Both the position numbers and the translations under genes were made by a program. Below are positions 15,310 to 24,799 of a DNA stretch of 64,000 nucleotides, one piece after another; the first letter of the stretch is position 1, and each line of letters begins with the position of its first letter. The DNA is taken from assembly GCA_965262455.1 (NCBI GenBank), contig CBDHFH010000008.1:310001-374000 (forward strand). The letters are read 5' to 3'. The stretch comes from UBA1858 sp965262455. Its GTDB lineage: Bacteria > Pseudomonadota > Gammaproteobacteria > UBA4575. The notes below the pieces were generated by a model. That model was not told where the DNA came from, made no database searches, and was given only the letters and a program-made list of their open reading frames with translations.

Positions 15310-17109
15310 ATGCATTTACTGCTTGCTCAAATTACTAACATCTTTGCTGCGCAATCGATTAATCCTCTGCAAAACAGCAACATAGATAATCTATTGAGCG
15401 GTGGGGAAGACTTTAGTCATATGTTGGAAACACTAGGTAATGATGCAGTGCCTGCAAATTTTGCCATGTTTAATAGTCAATCTTTGCCATCTACAGCTTA
15501 TACCCCAGTATCAATTCATGTCAGTCAATTTGCATTTTTAACACAACCATCCGCATTGCAACATAGTTTGGGTGCATCGGGTAAGCAGAGTGACACATCC
15601 GTAGCGTCATCGAGCTCAAACATTAATAGCTCAGGTCGATTGCCAATTTTCAATCATTTTGATGCTGCGAGTGAAGCTGGAGTTAAAAGTGGATTAAATA
15701 TGCCAGCAGAGCAGATGCCCATGCGCTCAGATATCGATAAAGCATTAGATAGGATTATTGATAATCGTATCAATATCGCAAGAACACCTGAAGTCGTTGC
15801 TCAAATGAATGATATAGTCATTAAGGAAAATGATTTATCTCAGGTGCAGGATGCAGCTTTATCTAAATTGTCCACACTTTCAGATGCAGTTGAGAATACA
15901 TATGTGAACATGCCTGTCATTAACGCTAAACATATGATGAGCAATAACGCTGCTGATACTATCAATGTTGAAATAGAAGAAGCTATATCAGTCTCACAGA
16001 TAAATAAAGCTGCTACCGAATCATTATCAGGCATGCAAAAACGCGATGTTCTTCATACAATGAGTCAAGCAAATACAGGAATACTTGCTAATGAAAAATC
16101 AGTAAATCAGCATGTCAATGTGACAGATAATGCTTTACATAATCAAGATATTAAAGCTTTGAATAATCCCTCATTGAATAGAGTTGAAGCAATGAATAAT
16201 GAGGCGATAAACAAAGATACTGCTCAACGTACTGAAGCTAATCCTGTCGTTGGTAGCCAGAGTCAACCTAAAGCGATCAATAGTACTGCAGAGATGAGCG
16301 CGCAGAAAAATATCCCTGAAGCAAACCTGTATAAGCCGAAGACTGACTTAATCAGTGAAAACACAGCAAATAAGCCTATTTATAATGTTAAAGAAAATAG
16401 CGACACAAGATACAACGATACTAGCTACAGAAATGAACGTACCGTTTACCAAACATCACAAACACAGGGAAATTATGAGCGTTATCTGTCAATCGCACAT
16501 AATGAACAAAGCGGTTCAGACGTAGAATTTTCATCTTTAGTCAATAAGGGTCCAGACTCCAGTACCGAGCTAAAAAATAGTGTTAATCAGTTCTCTGTAG
16601 AAAAATCACCTGCAATGAATGTAGCAACGGACTCAGTATCATCAGCGAATAAATTGCTTGCTACTGATAAATCCGTATTCAATATGGCCAGTAGTGCTGA
16701 AGTGAAAAATGGTGAAGAACTAGCGCAACAAATTACTTGGGCAAAGCATAATAATGCTAATCATGTAAAAATTTCTTTATCTCCAGAGCATTTAGGTGCA
16801 TTAGAAATTAATATTGAGAAAGATCGTGATGGATTTAATATTCAATTCACCACTCAAAATGCCTTAGCCAAAGACGCGCTTGAGACATACTTGCCAAGAC
16901 TAAGAGATATGTTAGAGCAACAAGGCTTAAACTTGCAAAATGCTAATGTCTCTCAACAAGGAGCTAACCGTAATACCGATAGCTATAATCAAGCAGCTGA
17001 TCAATATGATATACAGGAAAGCAATTCAAATAGAGATGACTCGACTGAAGAACCTCATCTAAATCAGGCATCTAGCCAACATAATTATTTGTTAGAGGCG
17101 TTTGCGTAA
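15310..17109 (+). CDS. fliK: Flagellar hook-length control protein FliK
   Basis: 599 residues. The first 470 or so are low-complexity, rich in Asn, Ser and Gln and without clear domains, as expected for the FliK ruler region. The C-terminal Flg_hook domain is clear: EELAQQITWAKHNNANHVKI, SLSPEHLGALEINIEKDRDG, LPRLRDMLEQQGLNLQNANV, followed by a polar tail. FliK measures hook length and switches FlhB specificity. The start is the first ATG after fliJ. Its ribosome binding site is weak and inside a stem-loop. Confidence 0.9.
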   Translation: MHLLLAQITNIFAAQSINPLQNSNIDNLLSGGEDFSHMLETLGNDAVPANFAMFNSQSLPSTAYTPVSIHVSQFAFLTQPSALQHSLGASGKQSDTSVASSSSNINSSGRLPIFNHFDAASEAGVKSGLNMPAEQMPMRSDIDKALDRIIDNRINIARTPEVVAQMNDIVIKENDLSQVQDAALSKLSTLSDAVENTYVNMPVINAKHMMSNNAADTINVEIEEAISVSQINKAATESLSGMQKRDVLHTMSQANTGILANEKSVNQHVNVTDNALHNQDIKALNNPSLNRVEAMNNEAINKDTAQRTEANPVVGSQSQPKAINSTAEMSAQKNIPEANLYKPKTDLISENTANKPIYNVKENSDTRYNDTSYRNERTVYQTSQTQGNYERYLSIAHNEQSGSDVEFSSLVNKGPDSSTELKNSVNQFSVEKSPAMNVATDSVSSANKLLATDKSVFNMASSAEVKNGEELAQQITWAKHNNANHVKISLSPEHLGALEINIEKDRDGFNIQFTTQNALAKDALETYLPRLRDMLEQQGLNLQNANVSQQGANRNTDSYNQAADQYDIQESNSNRDDSTEEPHLNQASSQHNYLLEAFA

Positions 17110-17168
17110 CATTTAATTTGCAACGTCGATATTTCGGCGTCACCCACCTTAATCGATGTCAATCACTT

Positions 17169-17187
17169 GTCACTTGGCCAGAGTGAC
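17169..17187 (+). promoter_or_regulatory. Palindrome upstream of the fliL promoter
   Basis: GTCACT (17169-17174) and AGTGAC (17182-17187) form a dyad with a 7-nt spacer, ending 57 bp before the fliL -24 element. This is a plausible enhancer site for FleQ or FleR, or simply a stem-loop. Confidence 0.4.
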
Positions 17188-17244
17188 TTGCCAAATTTTT
17201 AGCGACTAATATTTATCTTATTGATAATTATACAAAAAATTTAT

Positions 17245-17260
17245 TGGCACATGCCTTGCA
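17245..17260 (+). promoter_or_regulatory. Sigma54 promoter of the fliL operon
   Basis: TGGCAC-ATGCC-TTGCA is an exact match to the -24/-12 consensus. It lies 64 nt before fliL and should drive fliLMNOPQR-flhBAFG-fliA. Confidence 0.9.
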
Positions 17261-17324
17261 GATAGCTAAGCAATGGCAGCGTCTGTCATTGAGAATTTAG
17301 TAAACATAGTTAAAGGGTTAAGGG

Positions 17325-17834
17325 ATGGCTGAAGAAGAAAATATAGAAGAAGAAAAGAAAGGCTCAAGTAAAAAGTTAATCATCATGATCGCATTGGGAT
17401 TAATTATCTTAAGCATAGGTGCGGGAGGTGCTTTCTTCTTCATGAGTGGATCTGAAGAACCAGTCGAAGGTGAAGTTGCTGAAGGCGAAATGACTGAAGA
17501 AGAAATGAACAAAGAAGTAGCAATCTATCACGATTTACATCCAGCCTTTGTAGCCAATTTCAGTGGTAAATCTAACAAGAACTATATGCAAGTCTATATT
17601 GTCGCTATGGCTTATGAGGATTCTGTAATCCAAGATCTGCAGTTACATATGCCGGTGATTAGAAATAATGTACTGATGACGTTGAGTTCAACAACCAGTC
17701 AGGAAATAGAAACTGTTGAAGGAAAAGAGCAATTAAGACAAAAAGTATTATTGAAAATGAAAGAAACAATGAAGGAAAAAACTGGCGAAGAAGGAATTCA
17801 GGACATTTACTTCACAAAATTTGTGGCGCAGTAA
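17325..17834 (+). CDS. fliL: Flagellar basal body-associated protein FliL
   Basis: 169 residues. An acidic/basic cytoplasmic N-terminus is followed by one transmembrane helix near 20-41 (LIIMIALGLIILSIGAGGAFF). The periplasmic FliL domain has the motifs YHDLHPAFVANFSGKSNKNY and the C-terminal GIQDIYFTKFVAQ. FliL surrounds the stator units and supports torque. It heads the operon behind the sigma54 promoter at 17245; fliM follows after 3 nt. Confidence 0.93.
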   Translation: MAEEENIEEEKKGSSKKLIIMIALGLIILSIGAGGAFFFMSGSEEPVEGEVAEGEMTEEEMNKEVAIYHDLHPAFVANFSGKSNKNYMQVYIVAMAYEDSVIQDLQLHMPVIRNNVLMTLSSTTSQEIETVEGKEQLRQKVLLKMKETMKEKTGEEGIQDIYFTKFVAQ

Positions 17835-17837
17835 CTG

Positions 17838-18896
17838 ATGAAAGATGAAGACATATTAACTGAAGATGAATTGAATGATCTTACAAGTAAAGATCAGTCA
17901 GCGCAGGGTTCTACTGGCAAAAAAGAAGAGCTCTATGAGCTAGGTCAAGTTATTCCATATGACTTCAAGCAACCTGAACATACTAAGCAATCACAATTCC
18001 CAACCTTGCAAATTATTAATGAGAAAACAGCAATTGAGCTGCGAGAAAGTCTTGAATTGATGTTGCAACAGAAAGTAGAGGTAACAGCGTTAGATTCTTA
18101 TATTAATAAGTTTGGTGAATTCGTTCATTCATTAAGCATTCCGATTGATATTAAAAAAATCAATGTGCCTGAGTTAAAAGGAAGCTTCTTTGTGTGTTTC
18201 GATAATGGACTTATCGATTCAATTATAGAGGGATATTTCGGTGCGCCGGAATTTGAGTCAGAAAAATCATCTAAAGATGAAAAAGAAGATGATAAGGATA
18301 AAGACGAGGATGCAGAGCCACAAGTTGAAGAAGTAGTAAAAAAAGAAGAATTTACTAAAGCTGAATCACGCATAAGTCAAAAATTATTAAATTATGTATT
18401 AGATAGTATGCAAGCCGCATGGAAGATTCTTGGCAGCTATCATTTTAATTATGAAAAAACAGAAAATAATCCAAAATTAATTAATGATCTTGATCATGAA
18501 GAGCTCGTCATCAATATGAATTTTGAAGTAAAGATAAGAGAAAAAATAAATATTATTCAAATCGGTGTGCCATATAAAACACTGGATAAAGTTAAGCATC
18601 AATTACGCAGAGTCGTGCAGAATATACGTGAAGCAAGTGATAAAAAGTGGTTAATGAGGCTATATGAAAAAGCGCAATCTGTTCCCATGGAGCTGGTCGG
18701 TGAGTTGTGCAGAGTTGTTATTCCTGTCAGTAAACTCGTTGAGTTAAAAGTTGGCGATACTTTACGAATTCAAAAGCCCGAAAATATCACTATCTATGTA
18801 GATAAAACACCGATATTAACTGGTCAACTTGGTGAATCAAATGGACAAACGGCTATTCAGGTGAATGAATGGATTCGGCCAGAAATTAAAAAATAA
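17838..18896 (+). CDS. fliM: Flagellar motor switch protein FliM
   Basis: 352 residues. The N-terminal EDILTEDELNDL peptide (4-15) corresponds to the CheY-P-binding segment (usually DILSQDEIDAL). The CheC-like middle domain and the C-terminal SpoA domain (LVELKVGDTLRIQKPENITI) are present. Unusually, a charged Asp/Glu/Lys-rich segment at about 139-171 sits between GYFGAPEF and EFTKAESRI, where most FliMs have a short loop. It forms the C-ring wall with FliN and FliG. The presence of the CheY-binding peptide implies chemotaxis genes elsewhere. Confidence 0.93.
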   Translation: MKDEDILTEDELNDLTSKDQSAQGSTGKKEELYELGQVIPYDFKQPEHTKQSQFPTLQIINEKTAIELRESLELMLQQKVEVTALDSYINKFGEFVHSLSIPIDIKKINVPELKGSFFVCFDNGLIDSIIEGYFGAPEFESEKSSKDEKEDDKDKDEDAEPQVEEVVKKEEFTKAESRISQKLLNYVLDSMQAAWKILGSYHFNYEKTENNPKLINDLDHEELVINMNFEVKIREKINIIQIGVPYKTLDKVKHQLRRVVQNIREASDKKWLMRLYEKAQSVPMELVGELCRVVIPVSKLVELKVGDTLRIQKPENITIYVDKTPILTGQLGESNGQTAIQVNEWIRPEIKK

Positions 18897-18922
18897 AAAT
18901 ATATTTGAGATAAGGAAGAAAA

Positions 18923-19279
18923 ATGTCTGAAGCAGAACAAGATGCGAGTGTTGAAAGTCAGCAAACAGGTTTGGAGGATGAAAAAATACTTGATGCTGCG
19001 AGTCTTGAAGATAATCCAAACTTGGATGTGATATTGAATATTCCTGTTCAGGTCTCTCTAGAGCTTGGTAAAGCAAAAATGGATATGAGGGATTTATTGC
19101 AACTGGGGCAAGGTTCTGTAGTAGAGCTGGAAAGAATGGTTGATGAGCCGTTAGATGTGCTTGTCAATGGTGCGCTGGTTGCACGAGGCGAAGTCGTCGT
19201 CGTTGATAATAAATTTGCAATTCGCTTAACGGATATTGTTAGTCCAGAAAAACGCGTTCAATCATTTAGCGGTTCATAA
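18923..19279 (+). CDS. fliN: Flagellar motor switch protein FliN
   Basis: 118 residues. An acidic N-terminal extension precedes the SpoA domain: VILNIPVQVSLELGKAKMDM, LLQLGQGSVVELERMVDEPL, VNGALVARGEVVVVDNKFAI. That is the standard FliN signature. FliN forms the base of the C-ring and docks FliH. GGAAG precedes the start. fliO starts 4 nt after the stop. Confidence 0.96.
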   Translation: MSEAEQDASVESQQTGLEDEKILDAASLEDNPNLDVILNIPVQVSLELGKAKMDMRDLLQLGQGSVVELERMVDEPLDVLVNGALVARGEVVVVDNKFAIRLTDIVSPEKRVQSFSGS

Positions 19280-19283
19280 ATCA

Positions 19284-19730
19284 ATGAATACTATTTTTGA
19301 CGTAAGCAAGAAATTGTTAAGCGTTATTGTAATATATTCTATTCTAATGCCTTGTTCTCTGGCGCAAGAGTCTGTTAGTAGTAATTCTATTAGTTCATAT
19401 TCATTTGAAGCGCTAAAAGTGATTGTTTCTTTGGCAATTGTACTTGGCATTTTTTACTTATTGATTTTTGCATTTAAAAAATATACCGGGATGAATTTGA
19501 AGGCGCACTCGACCATGAAAGTGTTGGGTGGACTGTCATTAGGTGCTAAAGATAAAGTTGTGATTATCCAAGCAGGTAAGGTTCACTTATTACTCAGCGT
19601 TTCCGCGGCTGGCGTTAATAAATTACATCAGTTTTGCGATAACGAGCTGGATTCGACTTTAACCATGAATATGAATAACGAAAACTTTAGCCAGCATATT
19701 AGTAAAGTGCTTAATAATAAACAATCATGA
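19284..19730 (+). CDS. fliO: Flagellar biosynthetic protein FliO
   Basis: 148 residues from ATG 19284. A longer TTG start at 19236 would run far into fliN and is not favoured. The N-terminus resembles a signal peptide (LLSVIVIYSILMPCSLA). A transmembrane helix follows near 55-75 (VIVSLAIVLGIFYLLIFAFK). A cytoplasmic SpoA-like tail contains KVLGGLSLGAKDKVVIIQAG. FliO scaffolds FliP ring assembly. It overlaps fliP by 4 nt. Confidence 0.9.
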   Translation: MNTIFDVSKKLLSVIVIYSILMPCSLAQESVSSNSISSYSFEALKVIVSLAIVLGIFYLLIFAFKKYTGMNLKAHSTMKVLGGLSLGAKDKVVIIQAGKVHLLLSVSAAGVNKLHQFCDNELDSTLTMNMNNENFSQHISKVLNNKQS

Positions 19731-20458
19731 AACTACTAGTATCCCTCTTACTTTTCTTCTTTGCATCAGGTCTGTATGCGGCTCCTGGTCTTGAAGCATT
19801 GACAGTAGAAACCACAGTCGATGGTGATCAAAAATATTCATTGAGTCTGCAAGCATTAGTTTTGATGACAGCATTAACTTTGCTGCCAGCTGCATTATTA
19901 ATGATGACATCATTTACGCGAGTGATTATTGTATTAGCGATCCTTCGTCAAGCGCTTGGTACAGCGCAGACTCCATCGAATCAGATACTTCTTGGCTTGG
20001 CGTTATTTATAACCATATTTATTATGTCGCCAGTGTTGCATGATATTAATATCAATGCTGCACAACCTTACTATGCAGAGAATATATCAGCTGCAGAAGC
20101 CATAGAGCAAGCCAAACGACCAATCATGGATTTCATGATGTCACAAACACGTGAAGATGATATTTCCATGTTTATTGAAATGTCAGGTATTCAGGGCATA
20201 GATGGTCCTGAGAGTGTTCCACTGACAGTACTCATGCCTTCTTTTATAACAAGTGAGCTAAAAACAGCGTTCCAGATTGGCTTTTTAATATTTTTGCCCT
20301 TTTTGATTATTGATTTAGTTGTAGCAAGTGTGCTGATGTCAATGGGTATGATGATGTTATCGCCATTGATAATTTCCTTGCCATTTAAACTCATGCTTTT
20401 TGTCATGGTTGACGGTTGGTCAATGATAGTGGGCAGTCTTGCGTCAAGTTTCTTATAA
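19727..20458 (+). CDS. fliP: Flagellar biosynthetic protein FliP
   Basis: 243 residues with a cleavable signal peptide (LLVSLLLFFFASGLYA), as in other FliPs. The core includes TSFTRVIIVLAILRQALGTA, then PSNQILLGLALF, and the C-terminal LPFKLMLFVMVDGWSMIVGSL. FliP, FliQ and FliR form the export gate core in the MS-ring. The start overlaps the fliO stop. Confidence 0.96.
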   Translation: MKLLVSLLLFFFASGLYAAPGLEALTVETTVDGDQKYSLSLQALVLMTALTLLPAALLMMTSFTRVIIVLAILRQALGTAQTPSNQILLGLALFITIFIMSPVLHDININAAQPYYAENISAAEAIEQAKRPIMDFMMSQTREDDISMFIEMSGIQGIDGPESVPLTVLMPSFITSELKTAFQIGFLIFLPFLIIDLVVASVLMSMGMMMLSPLIISLPFKLMLFVMVDGWSMIVGSLASSFL

Positions 20459-20470
20459 GGTGAATTAACT

Positions 20471-20740
20471 ATGAGTCCAGAAGCGGTATTGGATATCACA
20501 CAAAATGCTATGTGGACAGCCGTGCTGGTTGCCGCGCCTATGCTAGGTGTAGCACTGGGAGTGGGTTTAATCATTGGTATGTTCCAGGCAGCAACACAAA
20601 TTAATGAAATGACGCTAAGTTTTATACCAAAGTTATTCGCATTGTTTTTAACGCTTGTGTTCGCTGGGCCATGGTTATTGGCAACACTGACGAATTACAC
20701 ACAGCAATTGATTTTAAATATTCCTGCGATTATTGGATAA
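20471..20740 (+). CDS. fliQ: Flagellar biosynthetic protein FliQ
   Basis: 89 residues with two hydrophobic helices. The conserved segment GLIIGMFQAATQINEMTLSF and the following FIPKLFALFLTLVFAGPWLL identify FliQ. It is an export gate component. GGTGA lies upstream; the gene is 12 nt after fliP and 3 nt before fliR. Confidence 0.95.
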   Translation: MSPEAVLDITQNAMWTAVLVAAPMLGVALGVGLIIGMFQAATQINEMTLSFIPKLFALFLTLVFAGPWLLATLTNYTQQLILNIPAIIG

Positions 20741-20743
20741 ATT

Positions 20744-21502
20744 ATGCAAGCAGCATATTTAATTGAATATTTCAGTGAATTTATGTGGCCTTTTGCAAGA
20801 GTCACTGGCTTGTTATTAATTGCCCCGCTTATTGGTAGTTCGTATATACCATTATATATAAAAGTATTAGTAGCCACTGCGATTACAATATTTATTGTTC
20901 CCTTGATTGAAGCGCCCACTGATATTGATCCACTTAGTTTTAATGGTCTGACAATGTTAATGCAACAAATCATGATCGGATTAATCATTGGTTTAATCAT
21001 GCAAGTGGCTTTTAACGCAATTACAATCGCAGGTGAAAATATCGCGTTAACCATGGGTTTAGGTTTTGCTTCTATGACAGACCCAGCTAATGGCGTCACT
21101 ATCCCTGTTGTGAGTCAGATAATGACTGTGTTTGCATCGCTATATTTTTTAGCCTTGAATGGCCATATTGCTTTAATACAGTTATTAATCGAAAGTTTTT
21201 CACTGCAACCAATAGTAAGTACGCTTTCATTGGATACGGCACTGTCAGTGGCGGAATGGGGCGCACGTATGTTTATTGGCGCGTTATTAGTATCAATCCC
21301 TGCTGTCACAGCATTGCTTGTTGTGAATATCGCGATGGGATTAATGACGCGTGTCGCACCGCAAATGAATATATTTTCGGTTGGTTTTCCGTTGACTATG
21401 ATGCTCGGATTTATTGCTATTGCAATTACTATCCCAATGGCAATGCGAATATTTCAAGATATTCTTGAACAATCAATCGAATATGCCAGCTTGTTATTCT
21501 AA
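20744..21502 (+). CDS. fliR: Flagellar biosynthetic protein FliR
   Basis: 252 residues with about six hydrophobic segments. Conserved blocks include LIIGLIMQVAFNAITIAGEN, then MGLGFASMTDPANG, and the C-terminal RVAPQMNIFSVGFPLTMMLG. It completes the FliPQR export gate. flhB follows after 15 nt. Confidence 0.95.
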   Translation: MQAAYLIEYFSEFMWPFARVTGLLLIAPLIGSSYIPLYIKVLVATAITIFIVPLIEAPTDIDPLSFNGLTMLMQQIMIGLIIGLIMQVAFNAITIAGENIALTMGLGFASMTDPANGVTIPVVSQIMTVFASLYFLALNGHIALIQLLIESFSLQPIVSTLSLDTALSVAEWGARMFIGALLVSIPAVTALLVVNIAMGLMTRVAPQMNIFSVGFPLTMMLGFIAIAITIPMAMRIFQDILEQSIEYASLLF

Positions 21503-21517
21503 TTAATATGGTGAGCT

Positions 21518-22648
21518 ATGGCAGAAAATAATACCGACGATCAAGAAAAAACCGAACAACCGAGTGCCAAGCGGTTACTTGACGCAAAGAAGAAAGGTCA
21601 GGTACCGCGTTCAAGAGAATTGAATGTCACTATTGCGACCCTGGGTGGTGGCTTTTTATTGTTATTTTCTTTAGGTGGGATTCATCAATCTATTACCAGT
21701 GCATTCAATAAAAGTTATTCAATCACGCATAAAGCAATGTTGAGTAATAATTATATCTTGGAAGTAATGGGGGCTACTTTTAGTGAGGTTTTAGGTAGTT
21801 TGATATTTCTGTTTTCAATGTTGACTGTTATTGTTGTATGTGGACCAGTATTAATAGGTGGCTGGTCATTTAACTTATCATCGATGGGTTTCAAGATTTC
21901 TAAATTAAATCCGCTCAAGGGTTTTAAAAGAATGTTTGGTCTGAACGGTCTGATGGAACTCATTAAGTCGGTATTAAAAGTCATTTTAGTTGCCTCTATT
22001 GCATATGTATTTATCGTCGCAAAACAAGGTGAAATGCTGCAGCTAGCAGGTGAGCAACATGATAAAGCTATTGTTCATTCTATTTCTCTAGTATTAAGTA
22101 GTTATATTTATATCGCTATCGGACTGATAATCATTATTGGTATCGATGTGCCTTACCAGCTGTGGAATCATAAAAAACAGTTAAGAATGAGCTTACAAGA
22201 GCTTAAGGATGAGTTTAAGGAAACTGAAGGTAATCCTGAGTCAAAAGCACGTGCACGTAACTTGCAACGTGAAATATCACAGCGAAAAATGCTGCAGGAA
22301 GTACCCAATGCCGATGTCGTTATCGTTAACCCGACACACTATAGTGTCGCCTTAAGTTATGACACTAGTTCTGATGCAGCACCCATTGTGGTAGCAAAAG
22401 GTGTTGACAACATTGCATTAAAGATTAGAGAAATTGCCGCAAGCCATAATGTCCCAGTGTTCACAGCACCTCTGTTAGCACGTGCTATTTACCATACTTC
22501 TGATTTAGATAATGAAGTGGTGTCTGATTTATACATGGCGGTTGCAAAAGTATTGGCTTATGTCTTCCAGTTAAAAAATGCCAAGCCAGGGAATCATCCT
22601 AAGCCGCCAACTGATTTAACCATACCAAAAGAATATAGGGATTATTAG
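21518..22648 (+). CDS. flhB: Flagellar biosynthesis protein FlhB
   Basis: 376 residues. The N-terminus TEQPSAKRLLDAKKKGQVPR is characteristic. Four transmembrane helices follow, then a cytoplasmic autocleaving domain with NPTH at 271-274 (VVIVNPTHYSVAL). Cleavage after Asn271 switches export from rod/hook to filament substrates in response to FliK. The C-terminal domain is complete (VPVFTAPLLARAIYHTSDLD). GGTGAG precedes the start, and flhA starts 5 nt after the stop. Confidence 0.96.
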   Translation: MAENNTDDQEKTEQPSAKRLLDAKKKGQVPRSRELNVTIATLGGGFLLLFSLGGIHQSITSAFNKSYSITHKAMLSNNYILEVMGATFSEVLGSLIFLFSMLTVIVVCGPVLIGGWSFNLSSMGFKISKLNPLKGFKRMFGLNGLMELIKSVLKVILVASIAYVFIVAKQGEMLQLAGEQHDKAIVHSISLVLSSYIYIAIGLIIIIGIDVPYQLWNHKKQLRMSLQELKDEFKETEGNPESKARARNLQREISQRKMLQEVPNADVVIVNPTHYSVALSYDTSSDAAPIVVAKGVDNIALKIREIAASHNVPVFTAPLLARAIYHTSDLDNEVVSDLYMAVAKVLAYVFQLKNAKPGNHPKPPTDLTIPKEYRDY

Positions 22649-22653
22649 CAACT

Positions 22654-24768
22654 ATGAATGCGTTAGATATGATTAGGGCTTTTATAAAAAATGGGTTGGG
22701 TATACCAATTCTATTGGTATTGATGTTAATGATGTTGATTGTTCCAATCCCTCCATTTGGATTAGATGTGTTATTTACTTTCAATATCACACTGTCATTA
22801 ATCGTAATTTTAGTCACTATTTATACATTACGCCCATTAGACTTTGCTGTATTTCCCACTGTGCTGTTAATTGCGACGATGCTTCGTTTAGGACTCAATG
22901 TGGCCTCAACGCGTGTTGTATTAATTGATGGCCATACTGGCTCCGATGCCGCGGGTTCAGTGATTCAATCATTTGGCGATTTTGTGATTGGTGGTAATTA
23001 CGCGGTGGGGATTGTCGTGTTTGCGATCTTAATTATTATCAATTTTGTTGTTGTTACCAAGGGTGCCGGGCGCGTCTCTGAAGTGAGTGCACGTTTCACC
23101 TTGGATGCAATGCCTGGTAAGCAAATGGCCATTGATGCAGATTTGAATGCAGGCATTATTGACCAGCAACAAGCCAAATTACGCCGAGAGGAAATTGCTA
23201 ATGAGGCTGATTTCTACGGTTCTATGGATGGTGCCAGTAAGTTTGTGCGTGGTGATGCGATTGCAGGCATATTGATTGTGTTCATTAATATTATTGGTGG
23301 TCTTGTCATTGGTATGGCGCAACATGGCTTATCATTAGAAGTTGCCACGCAAAATTATTTGTTATTAACGGTGGGTGATGGCTTAGTAGCACAAATTCCA
23401 TCGCTATTACTCTCTACAGCGACGGCTATAATCGTGACGCGCGTGTCTTCATCACAAGACATGAGTCGTCACGTAATCACACAAATGTTTGATGATAAAC
23501 GCGCACTAGGCGTGTCTGCAGCTATTATTGGTGGTTTAGGCATTATTCCAGGTATGCCAAATATTGCATTTTTAACTTTGGGTTCATTGGCGGGTGGTGC
23601 GGCATATTGGCTGCATTTAAAACAGCAAAGGAAACCGGTTGACGAAGACGAACAGCAAGAGGCGCCTCCAGTCGCTGAAGAATCAGCTGATATCAGTTGG
23701 GATGATATGCAGTCGGTCGATAAGATAGGACTGGAAGTGGGCTATAAATTAATTCCATTAGTCGATCGTAAACAGAATGGTCAATTAATGGGTCGAATTA
23801 AAGGTGTACGTAAAAAATTATCTCAAGAGCTCGGATTTCTTATTCAACCAGTGCATATTCGAGATAATCTTGATCTAAGTCCGAATACTTACCGCATTAC
23901 TTTACTAGGTGTTAATGAAGGTGAAGGTGAAATATACCCTGACCGTGAATTAGCGATTAATCCAGGCTCTTCGTCCAGCGAGCTGAAAGGTATCAAAACA
24001 ACCGATCCTGCATTTGGTATGGATGCGGTATGGATTGAAGCCAATCAAAAAGATTATGCACAGAGTAATGGCTATACCGTGGTTGATCCTGCCACCGTCA
24101 TTGCAACCCACATCAATAAAATATTACGTGATCATGCCAGTGCCATGCTTGGTTATGATGAAGTACAAATGTTGCTGGACAATCTGGCAGAGAAATCACC
24201 AAAGCTAGTTGAAGATCTGGTGCCAAAAGCATTACCAATCGGCACCATCACTAAAGTGTTACAAAATTTACTGCAAGAGGGAGTTTCGATACGTGATATT
24301 AGAACGATCTCTGAAACATTGTTAGATGCAGCGAATACAAGTCAAGATGCTGACGCGTTAACAGGAACTGTGAGAGTTGCATTGAGACGCATGATTGTCC
24401 AGGGAATCAATGGGATGCGGCCAGAATTATCAGTCTTCACGATAGATTCAAAACTGGAACAGTTATTGCAGAAGTCTATACAAGGCAATAATGACGGATA
24501 TTTGATGATTGAACCAGGACTCGCTGAGAAATTACAAGTTGGTGTTAAAGAATCAGCGCAAAAACTACAAGCAATAGGACTGCCTGCGGTGTTAGTAGTA
24601 TCGAAAGGTCTCAGAACCATGCTTGCACGACTATTTTCAAACACAGTTGCTGATTTGCATGTGATCGCCTACGAAGAAATTCCTGAGTCTAAACAAATAA
24701 AGATCGTTGCTAATGTGGGAGATGAAGCCCAAGAAAGTACTGCAAATTTAATTGGCGCCACAGCCTAA
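22654..24768 (+). CDS. flhA: Flagellar biosynthesis protein FlhA
   Basis: 704 residues, full length. The membrane half has eight helices and the signature FVVVTKGAGRVSEVSARFTL with LDAMPGKQMAIDADLNAG. The cytoplasmic half (about 360-704) binds chaperone-substrate pairs and has the conserved VLQNLLQEGVSIRDIRTISE. FlhA is the proton-driven export engine. It lies between flhB and flhF. Confidence 0.97.
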   Translation: MNALDMIRAFIKNGLGIPILLVLMLMMLIVPIPPFGLDVLFTFNITLSLIVILVTIYTLRPLDFAVFPTVLLIATMLRLGLNVASTRVVLIDGHTGSDAAGSVIQSFGDFVIGGNYAVGIVVFAILIIINFVVVTKGAGRVSEVSARFTLDAMPGKQMAIDADLNAGIIDQQQAKLRREEIANEADFYGSMDGASKFVRGDAIAGILIVFINIIGGLVIGMAQHGLSLEVATQNYLLLTVGDGLVAQIPSLLLSTATAIIVTRVSSSQDMSRHVITQMFDDKRALGVSAAIIGGLGIIPGMPNIAFLTLGSLAGGAAYWLHLKQQRKPVDEDEQQEAPPVAEESADISWDDMQSVDKIGLEVGYKLIPLVDRKQNGQLMGRIKGVRKKLSQELGFLIQPVHIRDNLDLSPNTYRITLLGVNEGEGEIYPDRELAINPGSSSSELKGIKTTDPAFGMDAVWIEANQKDYAQSNGYTVVDPATVIATHINKILRDHASAMLGYDEVQMLLDNLAEKSPKLVEDLVPKALPIGTITKVLQNLLQEGVSIRDIRTISETLLDAANTSQDADALTGTVRVALRRMIVQGINGMRPELSVFTIDSKLEQLLQKSIQGNNDGYLMIEPGLAEKLQVGVKESAQKLQAIGLPAVLVVSKGLRTMLARLFSNTVADLHVIAYEEIPESKQIKIVANVGDEAQESTANLIGATA

Positions 24769-24799
24769 CCTAGGCTTATAGCCAATAAAGCGGAGTTAA

